Under the pieces are notes generated by a model, which saw only the letters and a program-made list of their open reading frames with translations, ran no database searches and was not told the origin of the DNA. Of a stretch of DNA of 64,000 nt, positions 52,840 through 63,065 are shown piece by piece (position 1 is the first letter of the stretch; every line of letters starts with the position of its first letter). The stretch covers positions 282,527,869 to 282,591,868 of the forward strand of contig NC_133658.1 of assembly GCF_037893015.1 (NCBI RefSeq), written 5' to 3'. The position numbers and the translations under genes were made by a program. This stretch comes from Macrotis lagotis. Taxonomy: Eukaryota > Chordata > Mammalia > Peramelemorphia > Peramelidae.

Positions 52840-53230
52840 TCCAGTCCTCCTCTCTCTCCTGAGTGCAAGTCTCATAACTTCAGCTGTTTGTTGGACATCT
52901 TTACCTGAATGTCCCATGGTTATCCCAAACTCACCAAATTCAAAGCAGAATTCATATTTTCCCCTAAATACTTCCCCTCCTCACTCACTTTTTTATGTTT
53001 GTTGAAATATTTTTCCAGTCACCCAAGTTTGTAACATAAAAGTCATCCTCAGCTTTTTCACCCACTGATCATTGCCTCTCTCTCCTCCTCTCCCCATAGT
53101 CAACCAGTTTCCAAGTCTTGTTGACCTATCTCTACAAATTTCTTATCTAGTTATTTCTCTGTTCATAGACCATCAGCCTATTTCAGACCAGTATCTTGCA
53201 CATTGTAGGAGTTTATTAAATATTCATTGA
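52840..53230 (+). mobile_element. L2 ORF2 end and 3' region
   Basis: tgttggacatctttacctga, caccaaattcaaagcagaat, aagtcatcctcagctttttc, agtatcttgcacattgtagg: the order seen in the L2 at 19.2 kb. It ends tattaaatattcattgaatt. Confidence 0.7.
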
Positions 53231-53234
53231 ATTG

Positions 53235-53670
53235 AAATAGCATCATTCCTTGTCTAAGCTTCAAATATTCATAAAGCCAAAAAATCAGACAATTTTAAAA
53301 GAGAAACAAACCATTGTCATTACATAGTGTATTTATAATTTTATAATGTTATTTTCTAAATGGTGAGAGAGGGAAAGTAACTTGTTTAAGATCACATAAT
53401 GAGTTAATTAGTATCAGAGCCAGGACTAGATCTATTTCTCTCTTTGAAGAATGGGTCAAGTTGAGCTAATTCATTTTGGCAATTTTTACTTAACAACTAT
53501 ATCTACCAACCAAATATTATTAAGTAAATAAATAAATAAGCAATTAATAAATTAATAAGCATATATTATTATTCTTCATACACTGCTGAAGACACCAAGA
53601 ATAAAAAAGACAAAAACGTAGCAAGCACTCCTTGCTTGCTTATGGGAAAGTAAGTCAGATTTTGGGAGGG
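53235..53670. other. AT-rich unassigned sequence with MIR trace
   Basis: An antisense MIR remnant lies near 53370-53440 (aagatcacataatgagttaa, gagccaggactagatct). A (taaa)n-like run is at 53522-53560. Confidence 0.45.
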
Positions 53671-53671
53671 T

Positions 53672-53888
53672 TGTTTTTATTAAATGTTCTTATTAAATAT
53701 TTTATTTATTTATTTTTGCAACTACATGCAATGGTAGTTTTAAGGATCATTTTTTTGGCAAAGTTTTGAGTTTTACATTTTTCTCCCTTCCTCCTTCCCT
53801 CCCCTCCCATTCCCCTTCTGCCTGACAAAAGCAATCTAATATAAGTTATACATTGGAAATCTTTTCCTTCCTTTTGTAAGATATTTCT
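53672..53888 (-). mobile_element. L1 3' end, antisense
   Basis: Reversed terminus tatttatttttgcaactaca, then gttttgagttttacattttt, ctcccttcctccttccctcc, aatctaatataagttatac. Confidence 0.78.
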
Positions 53889-53901
53889 AAAATTTCCTTA
53901 G

Positions 53902-54087
53902 GGGCAGCTAGGTGGCACAGTGGATAGAGCATACAACCTTTAAGTCAGGAGGACTTAAGTTCAAATTTGACCTCAGACACTTAATAATGAACTAACTATG
54001 TGACCTTGGGTGAGTCATTTAACTCTATTGCCTTGCAAAAGAAACAATAAAAAAGCCAAAACAAAAATTAAAAAAAACCCCCACTAG
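53902..54087 (+). mobile_element. Family A SINE
   Basis: gggcagctaggtggcacagt, tcagacacttaataatgaac, ttgccttgcaaaagaaacaa, long A-rich tail. The 9-bp TSD tttccttag is at 53893-53901 and 54088-54096. Confidence 0.92.
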
Positions 54088-54264
54088 TTTCCTTAGACAT
54101 GATGTAGCTTTTCTTGCAGACAATTTGTCCTGGGCTTTAGATGCAGATGTTGAAGCCATTTGCTGCTACCCTGCGTACGGTGAAAAGTCCAAATTTTCTG
54201 ATCTTCTTCTAGTTCAAAGGGATAGAGGAGGAGATCGAGTAGGGATGTGCTAATGCTAGATTGA

Positions 54265-54334
54265 AAGAGCATGTTATGAAAATGTGTTCTGCATGACTAT
54301 ACATGTATAACCTATGTCAAACTGTTTGTCTTCT
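54265..54334 (+). mobile_element. L1 3' UTR, left part of a split copy
   Basis: aaatgtgttctgcatgacta, then acatgtataacctatgtcaa and actgtttgtcttct. The text resumes at 56585 after an antisense L1. Confidence 0.75.
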
Positions 54335-56584
54335 TTTTTTAATTAAAGATTTTATGTATTGAGTTTTACAATTTCCCCCCATCTTACTCCCCTCCCCCCA
54401 CTCCCCCACAGAAAGCAATTTGTCAGTCTTTACTTTGTTTCCATATTGTACATTGATCCAAATTGAGTGTGATGAGAGAGAAATCATATCCTTAAGGAAG
54501 AAACAAAAAGTTAAAGAGATAAGATCAGACAATAAGATATCTGTTTTTTTTCTCTAAAGGAAATAGTCCTTGAACTTTGTTTATCTCCACAGTTCTTTCT
54601 CTGGATACAGATGGTATTTTCCATTGCAGACAGCTCAAAATTGTCCCTGATTGTTGCACTGATGGAATGAGCAAGTCCATCAAGGTTGATCATTACCCCC
54701 ATGTTGCTGTTACGGTATACAGTGTTTTTCTAGTTCTGCTCATCTTGCTCAGCATCAGTTCATGCAAATCCCTCCAGGCTTCCCTGAATTCCCATTCCTC
54801 CTGGTTTCTAATAAGACAATAGTGTTCCATGACATACATATACCACAGTTTGCTAAGCCATTCCCCAACTGAAGGACATTTACTTGATTTCCAATTCTTT
54901 GCCACCACAAACAGGGCTGCTATGAATATTTTTGTACAAGTGATGTTTTTACCCTTTTTCATCATCTCTTTAGGATACAGATACAGTAGTGGTATTACTG
55001 GATCAAAGGGTATGCACATTTTTGTTGCCCTTTGGGTGTAGTTCCAAATTTCTCTCCAGAAAGGTTAGATGAGTGTCCCAGATTTCCCACAGTCCTTCCA
55101 ACATGATCATTATCCTTTCTGGTCATGTTGGCCAGTCTGAGAGGTATGAGGTGGTACCTCAGAGAAGCTTTAATTTACATTTCTCTAATAATTAATGATT
55201 TAGAGTAATTTTTCATATGACTATGGATTGCTTTGATCTCCTCATCTGTAAATTGCCTTGCATATCCTTTGACCATTTGTCAATTGGGGAATGGCTTTTT
55301 TTTTTAAAAAATATGACTCAGTTCTCTGTATATTTTAGAAATGAGTCCTTTGTCAGAATCATTAGTTGTAAAGATTGTTTCACAGTTTACTACATTTCTT
55401 TTGATCTTGGTTACAGTGGTTTTATCTGTGCAAAAGCTTTTTAATTTAATGTAATCATCTACTTTGTTTTTGGTTATGTTCTCCGTCTCTTCCTTAGTCA
55501 TAAACTGCTCCCCTTTCCACAGATCTGACAGGTAAACTAGTCCTTGATCTTCTAATTTGCTTATAGTATTGTTTTTATGTCTAAATCCTGTATCCATTTG
55601 GATTTTATCTTGGTAAAGGGTGTGACTAAGTTTCTTCCATACTAACTTCCAATTTTCCCAGAAGTTTTTATCAAAGAGAAAGTTTTTATCCCAATAGCTG
55701 GACTCTTTGAATTTATCAAACAGCAGATTTCTATAATCATTTTCTGCTATTGCACCTAGTCTATTCCACTTGTCCACCACTCTATTTCTTAGCCAATACC
55801 AGACAGTTTTGATGACTGATGCTTTATAATATAATTTTAGATCAGGTAGGGCTAAGCCCCCTTCTTTTGCACTTTTTTTCATTAAATTCCTGGAAATTCA
55901 TGACTTTTTGTTTCTCCATATGAATTTACTTACAACTTTTTCTAATTCATTAAAGTAATTTTTTGGAATTTTGATTGGTAGGGCACTAAACATGTAGTTT
56001 AGTGTTGGTAGAATTGTCATTTTTATTATATATTAGCTCTACCTATCCATGAACAGTTGATATTTGCCCAGTTATTTAAATCTGATTTAATTTGTGTGAG
56101 AAGTGTTTTATAATTGTTTTCAAAAAGTTTCTGAGTCTATCTTGGCAAATAGACTCCCAGGCATTTTATATTGTCTGAGGCTACTTTGAATGGGATTTCT
56201 CTTTCTAGCTCTTCCTGCTGTATCTTGCTAGACATATAGAGATAAGTTGAGGATTTATGAGGGTTTATTTTATATCCTGCAACTTTGCTAAAATTGCTAT
56301 TGTTTTTAGTAGTTTTTTGGATGATTTCTTGGGATTCTCTAGGTAGACCATCATGTCATCTGCAAAGAATGAGAGTTTTGTCTCTTCCTTCCCAATTCTA
56401 ATTCCTTTCTTTTTCTTCTCTAATTGCTGAAGCTAACATTTCTAATATGATATTGAATAGTAGTGATGATAATGGGTATCCTTGTTTCACCCTGATCTTA
56501 TTGGAAATGCATCTATCCTCTCCCCATTGAATATAATGCTTGTTGATGGTTTCAGATAGATACTGCTAATGATTCTAAGGAACA
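54335..56584 (-). mobile_element. 5'-truncated L1 (about 2.25 kb), antisense
   Basis: Read on the minus strand it starts within the ORF2 reverse-transcriptase domain (about 56575) and runs through the rest of ORF2. The 3' UTR (ctttctgtgggggagtgggg) ends in acataaaatctttaattaaa and a poly-A at 54335. Flanks caaactgtttgtcttct (54318-54334) and caaactgtcttct (56585-56597) indicate insertion into the 3' UTR of a sense L1. It has a few frameshifts and stops but is among the better preserved elements here. Confidence 0.94.
54690..56575 (-). pseudogene. L1 ORF2 remnant (RT palm to C-terminus)
   Basis: ORF2 is the endonuclease/reverse transcriptase of L1 retroposition. This copy lacks the endonuclease and the front of the RT. 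The catalytic FADD box survives as FFADDMMVY at about 56344-56370. The longest open part, 192 codons (55304-55882), has the LYYKASVIKTVWYW segment of the L1 post-RT region. The C-terminal frame (54693-55019) has IPFDPVIPLLYLYP, then IFIAALFVVAKNW and a YMYVMEHY segment, which I recognise as the conserved end of mammalian L1 ORF2. The cysteine-containing stretch between them is frameshifted. Not functional. Confidence 0.92.
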
Positions 56585-56702
56585 CAAACTGTCTTCTCAA
56601 TGAGAAAGAGAAGGGTGGAAGAGAGAGAATTTGAAAAAAGAATGTTAAAATTGTTTTTACATGTAATTGGGAAAAATAAAATATTAAAAATTTTTAAAAG
56701 AA
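56585..56702 (+). mobile_element. L1 3' UTR, right part of the split copy
   Basis: ctgtcttctcaatgagaaag, ggaagagagagaatttgaaa, tgtttttacatgtaattggg, aaaaataaaatatt. It completes the terminus begun at 54265. Confidence 0.82.
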
Positions 56703-57445
56703 CATCTAAAATTTTTATTTTGAGCATTTTCACCTAGGAAATTGGAAAATGCTACAAATTGAGACTTGATTATTTTGTTGATTGTCTCTAGACTTCAGAA
56801 AGTGATAAAGAAAATGTTAATAATGCAGATTAAACTTAAAAGGAAATTATATGTGCAATTTTTATTTTGGAGAGCTAGCTGTTAAATATTTACCAGCACA
56901 TTGCTGAGATCAAGGTTGAGGTGTTCTCCTCACCCTCCCCACCTTTACATAGCTTCCCATTAAAGCTGTTAGAGGTACAGATTTCTTGATTTATTACTGA
57001 CTCACATGTCTTATACAAACTTCACAGGATCTGACCAAGAACCTCCACCAATCCAAACAGACTTCCTGTGAAATATCATTCAAGATCTTCTAATGGCTTT
57101 CAAAAATATCTAAATTGATCAAGAACTTATATTTTTAACGTCTAAGACCTGTGATTGATTTATTGATTCAATGGGGTTTCAAGGCCTTATTCATACCTAT
57201 TGAACAACCAATGTAAGTATTAGGGTATTGTCATTTATTTTAAGTAGTGTGGGATATTTAGGGAGGGAAACACTCATAGCTGGGAAAATAGCAGTGGGGG
57301 TGATGTCTAATCTGAGCTTTTATAGAAACTAGGGACTATAGGTGTCTGAAGTGAGAAAGCAGTATATTCTAGTAATGGGAGACAGTTTGCCAATCAAAAG
57401 TACTGAAGAATATAGGGGATGGAATGTCAAATACTATGATCAGTC
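56703..57445. other. AT-rich unassigned sequence
   Basis: No recognised coding exon. An 85-codon plus-strand frame begins at 57342 and runs into L2-like text, without any motif I know. Confidence 0.35.
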
Positions 57446-57449
57446 TTTG

Positions 57450-57905
57450 GCTATTCTCTACCTTCTTCCTCAACATAGACACAACATTTCAGCTCCTATC
57501 CTGGGAGTTCAGGCTTCTACAGATGTGAATTCACTATATCCAGAGTTGCTCCACACCCAGACCTATCTCTGCCCATCTTTCTGTCATGCTTCTTTGTGAG
57601 TACCTCTTCCCCCTTCCTTTCCACTTTTAGCCTGGGGAATAATAATTCAATCAACACCACTATTCTTTAAGAGAACTGTCAATCAATTGTCCTATGGCTG
57701 CTTTTACTATCCCTATAATTCTTAAATCCAAATCACTCATCTCTGGGCATGACTGCCTTATGTAAGTTGTCTTCTTTTAGAATGTAAAAACTTGGAAGGA
57801 AGGGACTATTTTGCTTTTGTATGTATCTCGAGGTACCTATCCCAAATGTCTGGCATATTACTTCCTATTCATTCATTTATTCATTCATTCATACTAATGG
57901 CAGGG
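57450..57905 (+). mobile_element. L2 3' region
   Basis: ttttagaatgtaaaaacttg, gaaggaagggactattttgc, aatgtctggcatattacttc, followed by (attc)n at 57868-57892. Confidence 0.65.
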
Positions 57906-57954
57906 AGGGATTTTATTTTATTTTATGATCCTATGTAGTTTATATAAATTTTCT

Positions 57955-58090
57955 TTTTTTTAAAAAAGTTTTATTGGTATCTTTTGTCTCTATATAACTA
58001 TTGTTCATGCGGAGGAAAAAACTCTTCCCTCCTCTAACACCACAGAACCGTCCCTTATGATAAAGAAAAATAATTAGTCACCAATTACTA
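57955..58090 (-). mobile_element. Possible L1 3' end, antisense
   Basis: ttttttaaaaaagttttattg, then tctctatataactattgttc and aaactcttccctcctctaac look like a reversed L1 terminus. Weak. Confidence 0.4.
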
Positions 58091-59005
58091 ATGGTGTTCA
58101 TTTTCTTAAGTCATTTCAGGAATATGTTTATCCTATTAGGTGCAAAAATAGACCTTGAAGCCAGGTCTCCTAATTCCCAATGTCTTTCACTTAGCCATCA
58201 TGCCTCCTTTTCTGGTCTCAACAATAGCTGGCAACTGGGATTTGGCTCAAGATGAAGAAAAATGATAATATTCACAACAGCTGCTGCAGAAGGCAAATTA
58301 AGCAACTTAATGTTGACCCCTAAAAGAGGAAGGAGAAGCCAGTTGCTGCAACCTTTAGACTAATTTACTGGTCAGAATCACCCTTTCTCAGCAAGGTAAG
58401 ACAAACCTCACACACTGTCAGAGGTCACAAGTTGAAGGGAAAAAAAGTGAACATGTGATGATTGATCTTCATAAAGGTCAATCTTTCCTTACTCAGAAAA
58501 GGACTGAATGGTCCTAAATAAACTCAGCAGTTACTGAGTCTCTGTTATGGGAAGGTCCTATAGTAAGCAGAAAGAGCATTCATTATTTAGTTGCCTGATC
58601 CCTTCCAGCTCTAATATTTGGTGATTCTACATGAAAAGGTAAATGCTATTGCATTGTTTCATGGATTGTATCTTCTTTTCCTTCCCCATGTCTCCCCTCT
58701 GTGACTAATAACTTAATCTCTTGGTCTAGATTATCATGTGACTCTCCTGAATCTGAAAAAAAACTACCAACATTTACAAAGTATCTGTCCCTTGGATTTT
58801 TCTAATATTTGCTAAAGAAATGACATCATCTGAAACCAAATAAAGGTCCACACTTTTTGCCTAGGAAAGCCAAGCATGCTTCCAGGGAGAACCAGGGTGA
58901 GGGACAAGGAAGGAAGCCATAAGTCCACTTGAATGACCCTCCATTTTAAAGTGCTGGTGGTGGCTACAGCATGGGGCAATGGAAAGAATTTGGGTTTGAT
59001 TGTTG
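58091..59005. other. Unassigned tract, no gene called
   Basis: Short antisense MIR traces near 58.15-58.21 kb (aagccaggtctcctaattcc). A 70-codon minus-strand frame at 58812-59024 has no known motif. Confidence 0.35.
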
Positions 59006-59007
59006 TT

Positions 59008-59281
59008 GTAGTACAAGAAATCATGAGCAGGAAGATTTCAGAAAAACCTTGAAAAACTTATATGAACTGATCATGAGTGAAATGAGCAGAACCAGGAGGA
59101 CATTGTACACTTTAACAGCAACATTGTGCGATGATTCACTACTATGGACAGCTCTTCTCAACAGTATAAAAACAATTCTAAAAGATGTGATGGAAAAATG
59201 CCATATTCATCTACAGAAAAAACTATGGAGTCTAAAAGCAAACTAAAGCATACTATTTTCACTTTTTAAAAATTTGTTTTA
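59008..59281 (+). mobile_element. L1 3' end no. 1 of three, left part
   Basis: atgagcaggaagatttcaga, atatgaactgatcatgagtg, agcagaaccaggaggacatt, aaaaaactatggagtctaaa. Confidence 0.85.
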
Positions 59282-59432
59282 GGGGCTGCTAGGTGACGCA
59301 GTGGATAGAGCACTGACCCTGGAGTCAGGAGTACCTGAGTTCAAATCCGACCTCAGACACTTTAATAATTGCCTAGCTGTATGACCTTGGGCAAGTTACT
59401 TGACCCCATTGCTTGCAAAAATCCCCCCCCCC
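59282..59432 (+). mobile_element. Family A SINE in L1 no. 1
   Basis: ggggctgctaggtgacgcag to gcttgcaaaaatccccc. Probable TSD aatttgttttag (59271-59282) against aatttgatttat (59433-59444). Confidence 0.92.
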
Positions 59433-59680
59433 AATTTGATTTATTTTTTTTCTTCTTGTTTTTCTACTTGCCTGATTCTTTGTTTAAAACATGACTAATA
59501 TAGAAATATGTTAAATATTATTATGCATATATAACCTATATCAGTTTATTTGCTGTCAAGAGAAGGGGGAGGGAAGAAAGGGAGGTAGAAAAATATGGAA
59601 GTTAAAATTTTCCAAAAAATGAATATTGGAAACTATCTTTACATGTAATTAGATAAAAAGACTAATTAAAAAAGAATCTT
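59433..59680 (+). mobile_element. L1 3' end no. 1, right part
   Basis: atatagaaatatgttaaata, atataacctatatcagttta, gggggagggaagaaagggag, aactatctttacatgtaatt: the L1 3' terminus. Confidence 0.85.
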
Positions 59681-59714
59681 GTGCTATTGTTCTATAAGTA
59701 GTCATGAATGATTA

Positions 59715-60191
59715 GAGTCTAGAGAAGCATGGAAAGAATTACAGGAACTGATGCTAAACAAAGAGAGCAGTACCAAGAGAACATTGTACACATTAACAAC
59801 AACATTGTGAATTGATCAACTTTGATGGATGCAGCTCCTTTCAGCAGTTCAGAGAGCTGTTATAGACAATACCAAACACATCTAGATGAAGAAAAAAACA
59901 AAATGAAACAAAAAAGCAAACTTCAGAATCTGAATGAACACTATGTTCGTTTTTTAACAATTTCTCTGATGTTTTTTCTTCCTATCTTTTTCTGTTGCCT
60001 TTCCATTTCCCTTGGTCCTAATTCCTCATACAGAAAATGATTTTTATGTAAATTTGTTAAACACAAATGTACTTGTACAGTGCTCACTAGACTGCTGTTC
60101 ACCACTGAGAGGACAGGTGGAAAGAGAAGGTGAAAGAAAATGGTGAAGAAACTTATAAAGAAATTTATAAATATTCATGTAAATGAATGTT
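59715..60191 (+). mobile_element. L1 3' end no. 2 of three, left part
   Basis: gcatggaaagaattacagga, actgatgctaaacaaagaga, aacattgtacacattaacaa, aggacaggtggaaagagaag. The 72-codon frame at 59822-60040 lies in this decayed 3' UTR. Confidence 0.82.
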
Positions 60192-60353
60192 TTGGGGGGG
60201 GTTTTTTTTAGACTTTTTCAAGGCAATTGGGTTAAGTGGCTTGCCCAAGGCCACACAGCTAGGTAATTATTAAGTGTCTGAGGTCCGATTTGAACCCAGG
60301 TACTCCTGACTCCAAGGCTGGTGCTTTATTCACTGCACCACCTAGCCACCCCT
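60192..60353 (-). mobile_element. Family A SINE in L1 no. 2
   Basis: tttttagactttttcaaggc to ccacctagccacccc. The TSD is atgtaaatgaatgtt (60177-60191) against atgtagatgaatgtt (60354-60368), 14 of 15. Confidence 0.95.
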
Positions 60354-60412
60354 ATGTAGATGAATGTTGAAAAACTTTCAAAGAATGTAATTAGAAAAAT
60401 AGAATTAAAAAA
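60354..60412 (+). mobile_element. L1 3' end no. 2, right part
   Basis: gttgaaaaactttcaaagaa, tgtaattagaaaaatagaat, poly-A. Confidence 0.75.
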
Positions 60413-60414
60413 AA

Positions 60415-60572
60415 AGAATCCTGGATTTGGAATCAGTGGATTTGGGTTCAAATCCCAGTTTATTACTTATTACCTATGTGACTTGGGGAAAAGTCACTTT
60501 TATTTCTTCATCTATAAAATGATGTTGTTAGACTAATTGATTTGTTCTAAATCTATGACTCTAAGACCCGAT
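60415..60572 (+). mobile_element. MIR/MON1-type CORE-SINE
   Basis: gatttgggttcaaatcccag, ctatgtgacttggggaaaag, cttcatctataaaatgatgt, aaatctatgactct. Confidence 0.8.
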
Positions 60573-60699
60573 TAATAACTCCCTCATTTTATGTATATCC
60601 ATCTTAAAGAAATAGTCTTTACCTTTGGTAACTTACATTAGAAACTATGCTTGTTACAGAACAAAGTCCTTTTTAATCCTCACTCCCTGCTGTGAAAAT

Positions 60700-60845
60700 T
60701 CTTTGGATAGTGGGAAGAACACTATCTCTGGTGTCAGGATCTGGGTTCAAATCTTGCCTCTGATGTTGGTTACCTTTATGACTTTGGGAAGTCACGTTAA
60801 TTACCCTGGGTCTCACTTTCTTCATCTGTAAAATGATAGGTTTGT
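60700..60845 (+). mobile_element. MIR/MON1-type CORE-SINE
   Basis: tggatagtgggaagaacact, tctgggttcaaatcttgcct, ctttgggaagtcacgttaat, cttcatctgtaaaatgatag. Confidence 0.8.
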
Positions 60846-60869
60846 GTTCTAAGAAATAAGAAAAGAGAC

Positions 60870-61158
60870 ACTTCCTGTGAAATCTCTTAAGATTTATTTT
60901 GATTGATGCAAAGTAAGATGAGTAGAACCAGGACAATAATTTATAAAATACCATCAACTTTGTAAAGACATAAAGCTTTAAAGAATTAAGAACTTTGATC
61001 AATGCAATGCAATGATCAACCATAATGAAATATTCTACTTATCTCTTAACAAAGAAATTTTGGATTCTGGATGCAGATTGAAGTATCATTTTTGGACGTA
61101 GCTAATGTGGAAATATATTTTTGCTTCACTATATGCATTTGTTAAAAATTTCTTTTTG
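60870..61158 (+). mobile_element. L1 3' end no. 3 of three, left part
   Basis: attgatgcaaagtaagatga, gtagaaccaggacaataatt, tctggatgcagattgaagta, tagctaatgtggaaatatat. Confidence 0.82.
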
Positions 61159-61314
61159 GGGGGTGGCTAGGTAGCATAGTAGATAGAGCATCGGCCCTGG
61201 AGTCAGGAGTACCTGAGTTCAAATTTGACCTCAGACAATAATTACCTAGCTGTGTGGCCTTGGGCAAGCCACTTAACCCCATTGCCTTGCAAAAAAAAAA
61301 ACCTAAAAAAAAAG
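61159..61314 (+). mobile_element. Family A SINE in L1 no. 3
   Basis: gggtggctaggtagcatagt to cattgccttgcaaaaaaaaa. The TSD tttctttttg is at 61149-61158 and 61315-61324. Confidence 0.94.
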
Positions 61315-61395
61315 TTTCTTTTTGTTTTCTATTTGGGGGAGGGAAAAGAAGAAAAAATAGATTAAAAAAAATAAAAAATTAATAAAAATATAACA
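61315..61395 (+). mobile_element. L1 3' end no. 3, right part
   Basis: ctatttgggggagggaaaag, aagaaaaaatagattaaaaa: the terminal G-rich run and A-tail. Confidence 0.78.
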
Positions 61396-61399
61396 AATA

Positions 61400-62390
61400 T
61401 TTTTAAATCTCCCCTGAGATCCTTTCCAGCTCTAAATATAAAAATTATTAATTCCCTTGTAGTAAGAGACCTTTTGATGTTCTTTGGGCATCACCTATAC
61501 ACTAGTTTCTGTCCCTCCGTAAGGAGACCATTATCCAAAAAGGGAACTTATCTTGCAATTTGAGATAGCTTTGAAGGAGCTTTTTGTTGATGTCTTATGC
61601 TCAACAAATACTCATGCTCTTACAGAACACTTCCTATGACATGGACTGAATGATGCAATTTCATTCCACTAACATTTATTAAATGTTGACTGTTTTAGGT
61701 CCCCAAAGACTAAAATGAGAAACACTTCCTGCTTACAGGGCAGAGATGGATCCAAATTAAATCAAAGAAAGGTAATTTGAGGAAGGAGAGAGCTAAGGGA
61801 TGCTGATAAATGTTTAACAATAGGTTCTCAGAAAAACAAAAATATATTCACAATAGACTTTTAAGTTTAACCTATTTTATTAACTCTTTCTATACCATTA
61901 TCCTAAGTCTAGACAACCAAGAAAGCAACAAATTAAGTTCTGATTTGTAGTTTTTTTTTCTGATTTCTGAAATGTAAATATTCACACTGAAATTTAAAGG
62001 ACCATCCTAGGAGCCAGTGTTCATGTTTATGTCTGGAAAGAACACCAAAAAGTTGAAGGGTTGGGGGTGGGAAGAAGAGGTACTGGGGAAAGACTTCACA
62101 GAGGTTGTGGCACCAGAGCTGAAGTTTAAGGGAAGATGAAGATTCTAAGAAGAGATGAGGAGGTCACATATTTTTGGCAATGAGGGATGTATTATGGAAA
62201 TTCAGGGAGACTAGGGATGATGATGGAAAGTCAGGTTCAGGATAATGATGATAGAACACATGAGCCAATAAATCTATAGATGATTAAAATTTGAGAGGAG
62301 AGAGAACACTGAGAATTAAAGGAATTAGGAAAGGATTATCTTGGGAAACTAGTCTTCTATGTCTGACCTATCGTCCCTTTTTTGGGCTCT
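61400..62390. other. Ancient dispersed repeats, otherwise unassigned
   Basis: cactaacatttattaaatgt (61665 on) and a purine-rich inner part with gagctgaagtttaagggaag and aggcaatgag-like text (62080-62340) are pieces of the dispersed repeat. No gene seen. Confidence 0.4.
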
Positions 62391-62397
62391 TCCATTT

Positions 62398-62577
62398 GTA
62401 GATAGACTCCTAGGTTTGGATTCAGGAAGACCTGAGTTCAAGTAGGACCTCAGACATTTACTAGCTGTGTGATCACAGTTTCCTCATCTATAAAATGAAA
62501 CCACTCCAGTATCTTCATCAAGAAAACTTCAGATGAGGTCACAGAGTCAGACAATATTGAAATGACTAAACAACAAA
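62398..62577 (+). mobile_element. Mar1-type SINE with RTE-like tail, shortened
   Basis: cctaggtttggattcaggaa, tgagttcaagtaggacctca, cagtttcctcatctataaaa, gaggtcacagagtcagacaa, aactaaacaacaaat. Confidence 0.85.
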
Positions 62578-62668
62578 TTTGTGGCCTTTCTTGTCAGGGC
62601 TGTGGAGTCCATGCATACTCCAGACCTTGCTCCATCTCCTTTCTTTCTCCTTCTTACTGGTTTTCTCT

Positions 62669-62822
62669 TTTTTGGGGGGATTTTCTTTTCAAGGCAATGG
62701 GGTTAAATGACTTGCCTAAGGCCACACAGCTAGGTAATTATTAAGTGTCTGAGGTCGGATTTGAACCAGGTACTCCTGACTCCAGGGCTGGTGCTCTATC
62801 CACTGAACCACCTAGCCACCCC
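62669..62822 (-). mobile_element. Family A SINE, perfect TSD
   Basis: ttttggggggattttctttt to ccacctagccacc. The perfect 14-bp TSD tactggttttctct is at 62655-62668 and 62823-62836. Confidence 0.96.
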
Positions 62823-62939
62823 TACTGGTTTTCTCTAAACCAAAAAAATAGTTTTTTTATAAGTAAACATTTCCATTTCAAAGTACCTTCCTGGCCATCA
62901 TTTCATGTGGGCTTAATATGGCCGTGAGGTTAACAGGTC

Positions 62940-63065
62940 AAGTATTACATCACCATTTGACAGATGAGGAAGCTGAAGCATATTTCCATTAAGAGACCTG
63001 ACCAAGGTCATGAGGCTAGTGGATGGCCGAGCTGGGCCTGTGGAGTATTATTGCAGTGTGCTTTG
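62940..63065 (-). mobile_element. MIR remnant, antisense
   Basis: accatttgacagatgaggaa, then ccaaggtcatgaggctagtg, atggccgagctgggcctgtg. Confidence 0.65.

Noticed and set aside
54577..54822. Frame starting MSKSIKV, similar to one at 40860-41060
   Set aside because: The similarity first suggests a conserved small protein, but both are antisense to the shared L1 3' region.
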